From Alphaproteobacteria bacterium (GTDB lineage Bacteria > Pseudomonadota > Alphaproteobacteria > Puniceispirillales > Puniceispirillaceae): a stretch of 12,106 nucleotides of DNA. A program made the translations under genes and the position numbers. The stretch spans positions 1 to 12,106 of the forward strand of contig JAKMFG010000236.1 in the NCBI GenBank assembly GCA_022425565.1, written 5' to 3'. Shown here in pieces: positions 1-7,670 of this stretch. The stretch's first letter is position 1. Each line of letters starts with the position of its first letter. The notes below the pieces were generated by a model. The model was not told the DNA's origin and made no database searches. It saw only the letters and a program-made list of their open reading frames with translations.

Positions 1-370
1 GGGTCGATTCGTTCGCCGCCGGTATCTGCCGCGCCAGCGCAAGGATCATGCTGATGGCGTGTTCCGCTGTGGTGACCGCGTTGCCGAAGGGGGTGTTCAT
101 TACCACCACGCCGCGCGCCGTGGCAGCCGGAATATCGACATTGTCGACCCCGATACCGGCCCGGCCGACAACCTTGAGATTCGTTGCTGCCGCCAGAATA
201 TCCTCCGTCACCTTGGTGGCGGACCGGATGGCGAGACCATCATAATCGCCAATGATGGCGGCGAGCTCTTCCGGGGCGAGACCCGGCTTCACATCGACCT
301 CGACGCCACGTTCGCTGAGAATGTCGGCAGCGCGGGGGCTAAGCTTGTCACTGATCAGAACTTTAGGCAC
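1..370 (-). CDS. serA: D-3-phosphoglycerate dehydrogenase, N-terminal part (gene runs off the left edge)
   Basis: SerA oxidises 3-phosphoglycerate to 3-phosphohydroxypyruvate with NAD+, the first step of serine synthesis, in the cytoplasm. The 123 codons present begin PKVLISDKLSPRAADILSERG and continue through a segment containing AIRSATKVTEDIL and VGRAGIGVDNVDIPAA to NTPFGNAVTTAEHAISMILALARQIPAA. These are the hallmark N-terminal blocks of the 2-hydroxyacid dehydrogenase fold in SerA; the Rossmann GxGxxG and the catalytic Arg/Glu/His lie beyond the edge. The start is a GTG at 370-368, chosen because AAGGAG (383-378) sits 7 bases upstream and the protein then begins exactly where the family does. 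It follows serC by 50 bp with no terminator between them, so the two are probably one transcript. The C-terminal regulatory (ACT-type) region cannot be judged. Confidence 0.96.
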   Translation of the reverse strand, partial: MPKVLISDKLSPRAADILSERGVEVDVKPGLAPEELAAIIGDYDGLAIRSATKVTEDILAAATNLKVVGRAGIGVDNVDIPAATARGVVVMNTPFGNAVTTAEHAISMILALARQIPAANEST

Positions 371-420
371 CGGAAAACTCCTTGTTGAAAAACGACCGGA
401 TTCGGATTTGGCGGGGGATG

Positions 421-1659
421 TCAGACGTCACCATGCTGGCTGCCATTCTGAAGATCGGCGCGAACCGCCTCATAGGCCCAGTCGAGCCATGGCAGCAGGC
501 TTGCGATATCTTCTGGATCGACTGTCGGGCCGCCCCATATGCGAAGGCCCGTCGGCGCGTCGCGATAGGCGTTGATATCAACCGCCACATCTTCCGCCTC
601 GAGCAGTTTCAGCATCGATTTCACCATGCCCGTCTGCGCTTCGTCCGACTGTGCGGTGAACCAGTCATCACTGATCACAAGGCACAGCGCTGTCGGCGAA
701 ATGGTCGCCGGGTCACGGGCCAGCACCTCGAAATGCGGGCTGGTGCCGACCCAGTCCATGAAATGGGCAAAGCTCGTATCGACCCGCTTCAGTAGCGCCT
801 CGATGCCACCAATCTCCTCGGCCCATGACAGCGCGTCGATGGCATCCTCGATCACCAGCAGTGACGGGGTATTGATGGTTGCCCCCTCGAACAGCGCAGT
901 ATCAAGTCCGCCCTTCTTGTGGAGCTTGAACACCTTGGGTACGGGCCAAGCGGGTGTATGGCTGTTCACCCGTTCGACAGCGCGCGGCGACAGGATCAGC
1001 ACACCATGGCCGCCCTCACCGCCAAGCCCCTTCTGGAAACTGAAGGTGACAACGTCTAGCTTGTGCCACGGCATCTCCATGGCGAAGCATGCCGAGGTGG
1101 CATCGCAGATCGTCAGCCCGGCGCGGTCATCCGGAATCCAGTCGCCGTTCGGCACCTTGACGCCCGACGCCGTTCCGTTCCAGGGAAACACGACATCATG
1201 TTCGAAGTTCACCTGCGAAAGGTCGGGAAGCGCGCCATAGGGCGCCTCGTGGCAGGTCAGGCCATCCAGCTTCAGTTCGGCAAGCGCATCCTTAATCCAG
1301 GTCTTGCCGAACGCCTCCCAGCCAAGCACATCGACGCCGCGCTGGCCGAGTAGCGACCACATCGCCATCTCGACAGCGCCCGTGTCCGATCCCGGGACAA
1401 TGGCGGTGACGTAATCGTCGGGAAGCTGCAACACACGGTGGATACTCGCGATACAGTCTTTGATTCGTGATTTCGGGTGGGTGGCGCGGTGCGAGCGGCC
1501 GAGCGATGCTGTCTCGAGTGCCTCTGTTGTCCATCCTGGCCGTTTGCGGGTTGGTCCCGTCGAAAACAGCGGCGATGCCGGCTTGCTGGCCGGCTTGGCA
1601 ATCGGAATTCCGCTCAACGGATTCCCAGTGCTCGGGTTCATGGCGCCCTCATCAGTCAT
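421..1659 (-). CDS. serC: Phosphoserine aminotransferase, alphaproteobacterial type
   Basis: SerC is a PLP enzyme that transfers the amino group of glutamate to 3-phosphohydroxypyruvate, the second step of serine synthesis. It can also act on the 4-phosphohydroxythreonine branch of pyridoxal phosphate synthesis. From the ATG at 1659 it is 412 residues. Visible blocks are FSTGPTRKRPGW, LGRSHRATHPKS, PGSDTGAVEMAMWSLLG, VFPWNGTASGVKVP, DATSACFAMEMPW (PLP ring-contacting Asp region) and VVTFSFQKGLGGEGGHG, where the Lys near residue 210 is the expected Schiff-base lysine; later come INTPSLLVIEDAIDAL and DAPTGLRIWGG. This is the SerC form seen in alphaproteobacteria, not the E. coli form. Three in-frame ATGs are possible (1689, 1659, 1641). 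I chose 1659 because GGGTGG lies 4 bases upstream inside the leader hairpin; 1641 has GAGG 5 bases upstream and is a real alternative. The first ~30 residues are a loose Pro/Ala/Ser-rich tail. The gene is followed directly by serA. Confidence 0.95.
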   Translation of the reverse strand: MTDEGAMNPSTGNPLSGIPIAKPASKPASPLFSTGPTRKRPGWTTEALETASLGRSHRATHPKSRIKDCIASIHRVLQLPDDYVTAIVPGSDTGAVEMAMWSLLGQRGVDVLGWEAFGKTWIKDALAELKLDGLTCHEAPYGALPDLSQVNFEHDVVFPWNGTASGVKVPNGDWIPDDRAGLTICDATSACFAMEMPWHKLDVVTFSFQKGLGGEGGHGVLILSPRAVERVNSHTPAWPVPKVFKLHKKGGLDTALFEGATINTPSLLVIEDAIDALSWAEEIGGIEALLKRVDTSFAHFMDWVGTSPHFEVLARDPATISPTALCLVISDDWFTAQSDEAQTGMVKSMLKLLEAEDVAVDINAYRDAPTGLRIWGGPTVDPEDIASLLPWLDWAYEAVRADLQNGSQHGDV

Positions 1660-1723
1660 GTTGCCACCCGTTGGGGGGTGACGGCCCACGCAGAAGATGG
1701 GGCAGCCGGCCTGCCGACGTCAA
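1657..1723 (-). promoter_or_regulatory. Candidate serC leader RNA (cis-regulatory hairpins ending on the serC start)
   Basis: Reading the minus strand between glmM and serC, two hairpins are visible. The first is GGCAG-loop-CTGCC (1715-1701). The second is a 7-bp stem, GTCACCC pairing with GGGTGGC with one G-U pair, around the loop CCCAAC (1682-1663). The second hairpin's 3' arm is the RBS-like GGGTGG and ends 3 bases before the ATG at 1659, so folding would mask the start. Between them, CCCA (1701-1698) can pair with TGGG (1688-1685), overlapping the first hairpin by one base and offering an alternative fold. A published RNA family, the serC leader, occurs upstream of serC-serA in alphaproteobacteria with its last stem over the ribosome-binding site. 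Position and layout fit; I have not aligned it to the family model. Confidence 0.55.
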
Positions 1724-1757
1724 CAGAAGATCAGAATTCAAGGAGAAAGAATTTGCT

Positions 1758-1773
1758 CAGCTTCAGGAAGCTG
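1758..1773 (-). repeat. Short palindrome just after the glmM stop (weak terminator candidate)
   Basis: CAGCTT-CCTG-AAGCTG forms a 6-bp stem with a tetraloop (7-bp arms if the loop is drawn as 2 bases), starting 3 bases after the glmM TGA. On the minus strand the bases after it (AGCAAATTC) are not a U-tract, so it is a poor intrinsic terminator for glmM. In the opposite direction TTTT follows it, but no plus-strand gene needs it. It may be an mRNA 3'-end stabiliser or chance. Confidence 0.3.
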
Positions 1774-1776
1774 TTT

Positions 1777-3138
1777 TCATTCAGATTTTTCGGATTGCTC
1801 TTTGATAAGCAAAATTATTTCCTGCATTATCTCGTCGAGCAGGACCTCGTCATCTGCCTCGACCATCACACGGATCAGGCTTTGCGTTCCCGACGGGCGC
1901 ACCAGAATGCGGGCGGAACCGGCAATCCGCGCCTCGATGGCGGCAAGCGCTTCGACCACCGGCGGCTGGTTCAGCACAGCCGGATGAATACCCTCGAGGT
2001 TCTCCAGCTTCTGGGCACGCGCCTTGAAAGCCTGGAACAGTTTGCTGGCCGGCTGGCCACTCTTTGACAGCAGATGCAGCATCTGCAGCGCGGCAATCAG
2101 CCCGTCGCCGGACGTGCTGAGCGAAGTCAGCAGGATATGGCCGGAGGACTCCCCGCCAAGGTTCAACCCCTCGCGCTTCATGCATTCCAACACATAGCGG
2201 TCACCAACATTGGTGCGTTGCAGCGACAGGCCAAGACCTTCCAGAAACGGCTCGATGCCGCCATTCGTCATCACCGTGCCGACAACACCGTCACCTTCCA
2301 GTGTTCCGGTAGCCTTCATATCACGCGCCAGACATGCCAGCACCTGGTCGCCATTGACCTCGGCACCGGCCTCATCGACGAGAATCAGCCTGTCGGCATC
2401 GCCGTCCAGTGCGACACCCACATCAGCACCATGAGCGAGAACAGATGCGGCAAGTGTCTTAGGATATACGGCGCCGCAGCCCTCATTGATGTTGAAGCCA
2501 TCCGGCTCGTTGGCGATGGCAATCACCTCGGCCCCAAGATCGCGAAGCGTGTCCGGCGCGGTGCGATAGGCTGCTCCATTGGCGCAATCAACAACAACCT
2601 TCATGCCGTCGAAACGGACATCCGATGCCAGTGTCGACTTTGCGAATTCCACGTATCGCCCGACGGAATCCAGCATCCTGCTGGCGCGGCCAAGCAGTTC
2701 CGGCACGGAGAGTTCGATGGAGCCGGCGGCAAGCTCAGAAATGCCGATCTCGATGGCATCGTCAAGCTTGAAGCCATCAGGGCCGAACAGCTTGACGCCA
2801 TTATCATGATAGGGGTTGTGGCTTGCCGATATCATCACGCCGAGATGCGCGCGAAGCGACTTTGTGAGATAGGCCACGCCGGGGGTCGGCATCGGGCCCA
2901 GCAGGCGGCAATCCATGCCAATCGAAGTGAAGCCGGCGACAAGCGCGGCCTCGATCATATAGCCGGAAACGCGGGTATCCTTGCCGATCACGACAAGCGG
3001 CCGGCCAGCCCGTCCTTCGGGATTATTGTCGATGAACCAGCGACCAGACGCCAGCGCCAGACGGACAATTGCCTCGGCGGTCATTGCCCCGGTATTGATC
3101 CGTGCGCGCACCCCGTCGGTACCGAACATTCCTGCCAT
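1777..3138 (-). CDS. glmM: Phosphoglucosamine mutase
   Basis: GlmM interconverts glucosamine-6-phosphate and glucosamine-1-phosphate, feeding UDP-GlcNAc for peptidoglycan and lipopolysaccharide, in the cytoplasm. The 453-residue protein has normal length and all four domain signatures in order: FGTDGV near the N-terminus; VMISASHNPYHDNG with the phosphorylated catalytic Ser at about residue 106; the Mg-binding loop DGDADR at 245-250; the sugar-binding GGESSGH at 328-334; and the C-terminal phosphate-binding RPSGTQSLIRVM at 414-425. The last loop reads TQS where most GlmM proteins have TEP, and the N-terminal block reads VRARIN where IRG is usual; both are conservative oddities, not signs of decay. 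The ATG at 3138 places the start 4 residues before FGTDG, as in the family; its upstream RBS is weak (AGG 8 bases away). It lies 93 bp downstream of folP, the neighbour order common in proteobacteria. Confidence 0.97.
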   Translation of the reverse strand: MAGMFGTDGVRARINTGAMTAEAIVRLALASGRWFIDNNPEGRAGRPLVVIGKDTRVSGYMIEAALVAGFTSIGMDCRLLGPMPTPGVAYLTKSLRAHLGVMISASHNPYHDNGVKLFGPDGFKLDDAIEIGISELAAGSIELSVPELLGRASRMLDSVGRYVEFAKSTLASDVRFDGMKVVVDCANGAAYRTAPDTLRDLGAEVIAIANEPDGFNINEGCGAVYPKTLAASVLAHGADVGVALDGDADRLILVDEAGAEVNGDQVLACLARDMKATGTLEGDGVVGTVMTNGGIEPFLEGLGLSLQRTNVGDRYVLECMKREGLNLGGESSGHILLTSLSTSGDGLIAALQMLHLLSKSGQPASKLFQAFKARAQKLENLEGIHPAVLNQPPVVEALAAIEARIAGSARILVRPSGTQSLIRVMVEADDEVLLDEIMQEIILLIKEQSEKSE

Positions 3139-3176
3139 GCGAAAACCTGTGTCTGCGGATCGTCAGTAATGGTGCC

Positions 3177-3205
3177 ACAATAGGCAGGCGGCTGGTCTTT
3201 CACAA
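3177..3205 (-). promoter_or_regulatory. Possible sigma-70-like promoter for glmM
   Basis: In the 93-bp folP-glmM gap the minus strand reads TTGTGA (3205-3200), a 17-base spacer, then TATTGT (3182-3177). Each hexamer matches the consensus at 4 of 6 positions with ideal spacing, and the site lies about 40 bases before the glmM ATG. Sequence match alone is weak evidence, and the gap shows no other structure that I can see. Confidence 0.3.
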
Positions 3206-3231
3206 GCAGCAGATAACCGGTCGACAGAAGA

Positions 3232-4314
3232 TCAGCCGGCCCCGCCGAGCGCCATAGCCACCGACAGGGCCTGGCGGGTCTCGGCGACATCGTGAACACG
3301 CAGCAACTGGCAGCCCTGCTCGACACCCTTCATCGCAAGAACCAGAGATCCGGCAAGCCGGTGATCGGCATCCTCGCCGGCCGACATTTTTGCGATGCTG
3401 GATTTGCGGCTGGCACCGATCAGCACAGGCACACCAAGTCCGTGAAGCATCGCCGCCCAGTTCATCAGCTCAAGATTATGCGTTACAGTCTTGCCGAAAC
3501 CAAAACCGGGATCGACCGCTATCATTGCCCGGGGAATGCCGGCAGCGACGACGGCCTCAATCCTCGCTGACAGGAACTCCATGATTTCGACCGGTGCAAA
3601 CCCGTATTGGGGGTCGTTCTGCATCGTCTCTGGCGTACCCTGCATATGCATGATGATCACCGGCACATTTGCAGCTGCGGCGGCGTCCAGCGCACCTTCA
3701 CCACGCAGGCCGCCGACATCATTGATGATCCCTGCCCCCGCCGCCGTGGCGCGGCTCATCACCTCGCCATGGCGAGTGTCGATGGAAATAACGGCATTCC
3801 CGGGCTTCAGACCGGCAATCGGCGGCAGCACCCGCGCCAGCTCCTGATTGCGGGTCACTGCCTCGGCGCCAGGGCGGGTTGATTCCCCGCCAATATCAAT
3901 AATCGTAGCGCCCGCCGCAATCATTTCACGCCCGCTGGCCACGGCACGGCCAGGCGCGTCATGGCGGCCACCATCGGAAAAACTGTCGGGGGTGACATTC
4001 AGGATGCCCATGATCTGTGGCCGGTCCATCACCAGCCCGGCAAAGGGCGCGCGCGGCGCGGTGATCAAGTCAAAGACAGCTGCCGCGGCGTTGCGGTCGC
4101 CGGCCGTCTTGAACAGCTGGTCCGGTTCCATACGCAGCGCGGTATAGGCGCCCGCCTCGTCACGCTGCACGAGGTCTATCTGATCGAAGGCAGCCCAGCC
4201 ACCAGCAACAGGGTGGCGGCCATTGGGCACCACGATTGGCCTCACCCAGCTGGGGACGGAAAAGGCAGGGGCCGGCAATTCCGCCGGCCGCTGAAGCGGT
4301 GTTGTTCGACTCAT
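3232..4314 (-). CDS. folP: Dihydropteroate synthase with an N-terminal extension
   Basis: FolP condenses 6-hydroxymethyl-7,8-dihydropterin diphosphate with p-aminobenzoate to give 7,8-dihydropteroate, the sulfonamide-sensitive step of folate synthesis. From the ATG at 4314 it is 360 residues. The TIM-barrel core begins at about residue 100 with IMGILNVTPDSFSDGG (102-116), then DIGGESTRPGA (140-150), IDTR, NDVGG (198-202), DPGFGFGK (268-275), GASRKS (300-305) and RVHDV (339-343), which cover the pterin and phosphate contacts. The ~98 residues ahead of the core are extra compared with the roughly 280-residue E. coli enzyme; they are neither a signal peptide nor a recognisable HPPK or FolB domain. 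The reading frame stays open upstream into ftsH, but that part is an overlap shadow; 4314 gives a 16-bp gap after the ftsH stop. No strong RBS is seen, so translation may be coupled to ftsH. Confidence 0.96.
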   Translation of the reverse strand: MSRTTPLQRPAELPAPAFSVPSWVRPIVVPNGRHPVAGGWAAFDQIDLVQRDEAGAYTALRMEPDQLFKTAGDRNAAAAVFDLITAPRAPFAGLVMDRPQIMGILNVTPDSFSDGGRHDAPGRAVASGREMIAAGATIIDIGGESTRPGAEAVTRNQELARVLPPIAGLKPGNAVISIDTRHGEVMSRATAAGAGIINDVGGLRGEGALDAAAAANVPVIIMHMQGTPETMQNDPQYGFAPVEIMEFLSARIEAVVAAGIPRAMIAVDPGFGFGKTVTHNLELMNWAAMLHGLGVPVLIGASRKSSIAKMSAGEDADHRLAGSLVLAMKGVEQGCQLLRVHDVAETRQALSVAMALGGAG

Positions 4315-4330
4315 CCCGGCGTTGCCGCGA

Positions 4331-6244
4331 TCAGGCAGGCTCACTGCCTGGTTTCTTCGAACGGCCGGATCCCGGGATCGACGCGCGCTTGCGCTTGGCA
4401 CGCGGCGTCTCGATCTCGTCTGCAGGTTCTTCGCGCGACGGCGTTCCACCCTCGACGATGATCTGGATTTCATCCCCGTTCAGGGTCTCGTATTCGAGAA
4501 GACCCTGTGCCAACCGCTCAAGCTGCTCATTATTGTCTTTGAGGATTTTCGTGGCATCGACATAGGCCTCATTCACGATCCGGCGGATTTCGGAATCGAT
4601 CACCGAAGCGGTATTGTCCGACATGTTTTTCTGCTGCGACACCGAACGACCCAGGAAGACTTCCTGCTCATCGGCGCTATAGGCAAGGAAACCAAGCTCG
4701 TCCGACATGCCCCATTCGGTGACCATGCGGCGAGCCATATCCGTTGCCATGCGGATGTCCGACGACGCACCGGTGGTCACACGCTCCTCACCAAAGATCA
4801 GCTCCTCGGCAATCCGGCCACCACAGGCGACGCGAAGATCGGCATAGATCTGCTCGCGTGCCAGGGAAATGCGGTCACCCTCGGGAAGTCGCATCACCAT
4901 GCCGAGCGCACGGCCACGCGGGATGATGGTGGCCTTGTGAATCGGGTCGGATGCCGGGCAATGCAGGGCAACAACGGCATGGCCAGCCTCGTGATAGGCG
5001 GTCAGGCGTTTCTCGTCATCGGTCATCACCATCGAGCGACGCTCGGAGCCAAGCATAACCTTGTCCTTGGCCTCTTCGAATTCCTGCATAGACACGGTCC
5101 GGCGTCCCTTGCGCGCAGCAAGGAGTGCTGCCTCATTCACCAGATTTGCAAGATCGGCACCGGAGAACCCGGGCGTGCCGCGCGCAATGGTGCGGGCCTC
5201 CACACCCTCGGCAAGAGGTGTCTTGCGCATATGGACCTTGAGGATCTTCTCACGGCCAACAACATCCGGATTCGGCACAACGACCTGGCGGTCGAAGCGA
5301 CCCGGACGCAACAGCGCCGGATCGAGAACGTCCGGACGGTTGGTCGCCGCGATCAGGATCACGCCCTCATTCGCCTCGAAACCATCCATCTCGACAAGCA
5401 TCTGGTTCAGGGTCTGCTCGCGCTCGTCATTGCCGCCGCCGAGACCGGCGCCGCGATGACGGCCTACAGCGTCGATCTCGTCGATGAAGATGATGCAAGG
5501 CGCGTTCTTCTTGCCCTGTTCGAACATGTCGCGCACACGGCTGGCACCAACGCCGACGAACATTTCGACAAAGTCCGAACCGGAAATGGTGAAGAAGGGA
5601 ACATTGGCCTCCCCGGCGATCGCTTTGGCGAGCAGGGTCTTACCTGTTCCCGGAGGGCCCACCAGAAGCACGCCCTTGGGAATTTTGCCGCCAAGGCGCT
5701 GGAACTTGCCGGGGTCCTTCAGGAACTCAACAACTTCCTCAAGCTCGGTCTTGGCCTCGTCGATACCGGCGACATCCTCGAAGGTCACGCGTCCCTGATG
5801 CTCGGTCAGCAGTTTCGCACGCGACTTGCCAAAGCCCATCGCCCCGCGGGATCCGCCCTGCATCTGGCGCATGAAAAACACCCAGATACCGATGAACAGC
5901 AGCATTGGGAACCAGGACAGCAGGATCGACAGGAAGGACGGCATGCCGCTGTCTTCGGGGCTGGCGATGATGCGAACGTCGTTTGCATCGAGCACCTGCA
6001 CAACATCGGTGCCTTCCGGCATAACCGAGGTGATAATGCGGCCGTTCTTTGCCGTGCCCTTGAGATTGCGCCCATCGATCACAACCTCGACGACCTGTTG
6101 GCCTTCGACTTCGGCGATGAAGTCGGAATAAGCCACCTGGCTGCCTGGCGATGTCGAAGACGGGCTCTGGAACAGATTGAAGAGCGCCAGCAACGCCGCG
6201 CCAAAAACCAGCCAGATGATAATGTTACGTCCCATATTGTTCAC
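4331..6244 (-). CDS. ftsH: ATP-dependent zinc metalloprotease FtsH
   Basis: FtsH is the hexameric inner-membrane AAA+ protease that degrades misfolded membrane proteins and short-lived regulators. The 637 residues show two transmembrane segments (about 8-24 and 104-124) flanking a periplasmic domain, then the AAA module with Walker A GPPGTGKT (196-203), pore motif [13 protein letters not shown], Walker B IIFIDEID (251-258) and the second region of homology [19 protein letters not shown]. The zinc protease motif HEAGH is at 418-422, with a third ligand Asp at about 496 in [16 protein letters not shown]. The tail is basic and low-complexity. The start is a GTG at 6244 (MNNMGRN, as in alphaproteobacterial FtsH) with GGAAGG 8 bases upstream; the ATG three codons later is less well spaced. 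It sits 40 bp after tilS and 16 bp before folP, so it is probably cotranscribed with both. Confidence 0.99.
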   Translation of the reverse strand: MNNMGRNIIIWLVFGAALLALFNLFQSPSSTSPGSQVAYSDFIAEVEGQQVVEVVIDGRNLKGTAKNGRIITSVMPEGTDVVQVLDANDVRIIASPEDSGMPSFLSILLSWFPMLLFIGIWVFFMRQMQGGSRGAMGFGKSRAKLLTEHQGRVTFEDVAGIDEAKTELEEVVEFLKDPGKFQRLGGKIPKGVLLVGPPGTGKTLLAKAIAGEANVPFFTISGSDFVEMFVGVGASRVRDMFEQGKKNAPCIIFIDEIDAVGRHRGAGLGGGNDEREQTLNQMLVEMDGFEANEGVILIAATNRPDVLDPALLRPGRFDRQVVVPNPDVVGREKILKVHMRKTPLAEGVEARTIARGTPGFSGADLANLVNEAALLAARKGRRTVSMQEFEEAKDKVMLGSERRSMVMTDDEKRLTAYHEAGHAVVALHCPASDPIHKATIIPRGRALGMVMRLPEGDRISLAREQIYADLRVACGGRIAEELIFGEERVTTGASSDIRMATDMARRMVTEWGMSDELGFLAYSADEQEVFLGRSVSQQKNMSDNTASVIDSEIRRIVNEAYVDATKILKDNNEQLERLAQGLLEYETLNGDEIQIIVEGGTPSREEPADEIETPRAKRKRASIPGSGRSKKPGSEPA

Positions 6245-6284
6245 GGCCTATGCCTTCCCTCGATCCTGTTGCGCCGCGCCAGTT

Positions 6285-7670
6285 TCAGATGCACAGGCAG
6301 CGGCGTGAGAATGATTGCTGACCATCGTTGCCATCGGCATTCGGTGCGCTCGTATGGCGCAGGCATTCCGCCTGTGCCGTGGCACCGCTGACAAACGGCT
6401 GGTCATGAGAAATTAAGTGGGGGTATAGGACCGCCCCGTCAAGGGTTTCAAGCACCGGCAGACTGCGTCTGGCAAGCGGCGGAATGCCGCTCCAGCCACG
6501 GCTCTTCTGCCAGCCACCTTGGCAGCCGCTTCCCGCCTCGCCGAGATAGCGGATCATCGCATCAACCGGGCTCTTGATAAGCCAGTTTCCTGCGAACAAA
6601 GCCTGTTCACCTGCGCTCACCCGGCAGCATGGTGGCTGTCTGCCGATTTCGGCGGTCACCAGCCATCCCCCCTGCTGCGGCGTAAACCTTGCGCCACCAA
6701 GAGTTGATGGCCTCTTGTTGCATAAACGCGTGCTGAGGCGTGTCAGCTCATCGCTTCCGGGAGCATGACCGGGAATGGCAACCAGACCGATGATACTTGC
6801 CAGCAGACGCGCCAGAACAACTGGTGGCATCTGCAGGGCTGCAAACGGCAGAACCAGATATCCGGCGGCTTCGGGCGCCGCTGGCATGCCGGCAAGGCCG
6901 AACTGGCGGAACAGCGCCCGGTCAATCGCAGATGCCGCATCAGCAAGCCGCAACAGCCCGGACGATACTTGCATACCGGTGGCATCCATCGCGGCAATCT
7001 CGTCCCGTCTTCGAACACGCTCGAACCGGCGGTCGGCGTTGCTGGGGTCGGCTTCGGTGGCAATTGCGTGATGGTCACAACTTGCGATGATTGCAGCGCG
7101 GCTGGCGCCAAGCAGAGGCCGGATTACCGGCACCCCTTCGCGCAGCGTCACTGGACGCATCCCGGCAAGGCCGGCAAGGCCCGATCCGCGGGCAAGGCGC
7201 ATCATTACGGTCTCGGCCTGGTCACCGGCATGCTGGCCGACAAGAAGGCAGGCCCGATCGCGGCGCGCCTCGGCAAGCAAATGTTCGTAACGGCGCGCCC
7301 TCGCCCATTCCTGAATGCCGGTTAAAGGTGCAGGGGTCCGGACACGGATGCAACTCGCAGAAATGCCGTGCGCTTCAAGCCGGCTTACCACCCGCGCCGC
7401 CTCGGCGTCAGACCCTGGCCGAATCCCATGGTCGATGACAATGCTGCGATGCGTGCCACCATGCGCCGCGGCGAACCGGTGCGCATTGAGGGCAAGGGCG
7501 ATGCTGTCCGGGCCACCCGACACGGCACTGACCAGTCTGCAAGAAGCCGGCCTGCTGGAGGATTGAAGACGCGGCAGTGGCGGCACCAGGGCAAGCGCCG
7601 CTGCCATCACCCTGTCAAAGACCGCCGCGAGGAGGTCGGGGAATGAAGTTGCCGGCCGGGGGTCAACCAC
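6285..7670 (-). CDS. tilS: tRNA(Ile)-lysidine synthase
   Basis: TilS uses ATP and lysine to convert C34 of the CAU-anticodon tRNA-Ile to lysidine, changing both its charging and its codon reading from AUG to AUA. The N-type ATP pyrophosphatase P-loop SGGPDS is at 51-56. It is followed by IDHGIRPGSDAEAA (80-92), IQEWARARRYEHL, QHAGDQAETVMMRLARGSGLAGLAGM and DPSNADRRFERVRRRDEI, all TilS-typical. At 461 residues it has room for the C-terminal tRNA-binding domains, which are much less conserved here. The block QHAGDQAET has Gly at 149 where many TilS proteins have Asp (HHxDDQxET). The start is a GTG at 7670 that overlaps the cpoB TGA by 8 bases, which suggests translational coupling; a later ATG at 7607 would still keep the P-loop. 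The tilS-ftsH order is widely conserved in bacteria. Confidence 0.94.
   Translation of the reverse strand: MVDPRPATSFPDLLAAVFDRVMAAALALVPPLPRLQSSSRPASCRLVSAVSGGPDSIALALNAHRFAAAHGGTHRSIVIDHGIRPGSDAEAARVVSRLEAHGISASCIRVRTPAPLTGIQEWARARRYEHLLAEARRDRACLLVGQHAGDQAETVMMRLARGSGLAGLAGMRPVTLREGVPVIRPLLGASRAAIIASCDHHAIATEADPSNADRRFERVRRRDEIAAMDATGMQVSSGLLRLADAASAIDRALFRQFGLAGMPAAPEAAGYLVLPFAALQMPPVVLARLLASIIGLVAIPGHAPGSDELTRLSTRLCNKRPSTLGGARFTPQQGGWLVTAEIGRQPPCCRVSAGEQALFAGNWLIKSPVDAMIRYLGEAGSGCQGGWQKSRGWSGIPPLARRSLPVLETLDGAVLYPHLISHDQPFVSGATAQAECLRHTSAPNADGNDGQQSFSRRCLCI

Noticed and set aside
1718..1723. TTGACG as a -35 box for serC
   Set aside because: No matching -10 hexamer lies 16-18 bases downstream (CCATCT), and transcription from it would cut off the first leader hairpin.
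2074..3183. 369-codon plus-strand frame opposite glmM
   Set aside because: It is fully antisense to the complete glmM and has no recognisable motif.
4315..4473. In-frame 53-codon upstream extension of FolP overlapping ftsH
   Set aside because: It is Arg/Ser-rich shadow coding inside the ftsH 3' end; the ATG at 4314 right after the ftsH stop is the natural start.
4322..6391. 689-codon open frame on the plus strand across ftsH
   Set aside because: It is the antisense of ftsH, a gene with all family motifs. The translation is His/Arg-rich with no domain, and long antisense frames are expected in high-GC genes.
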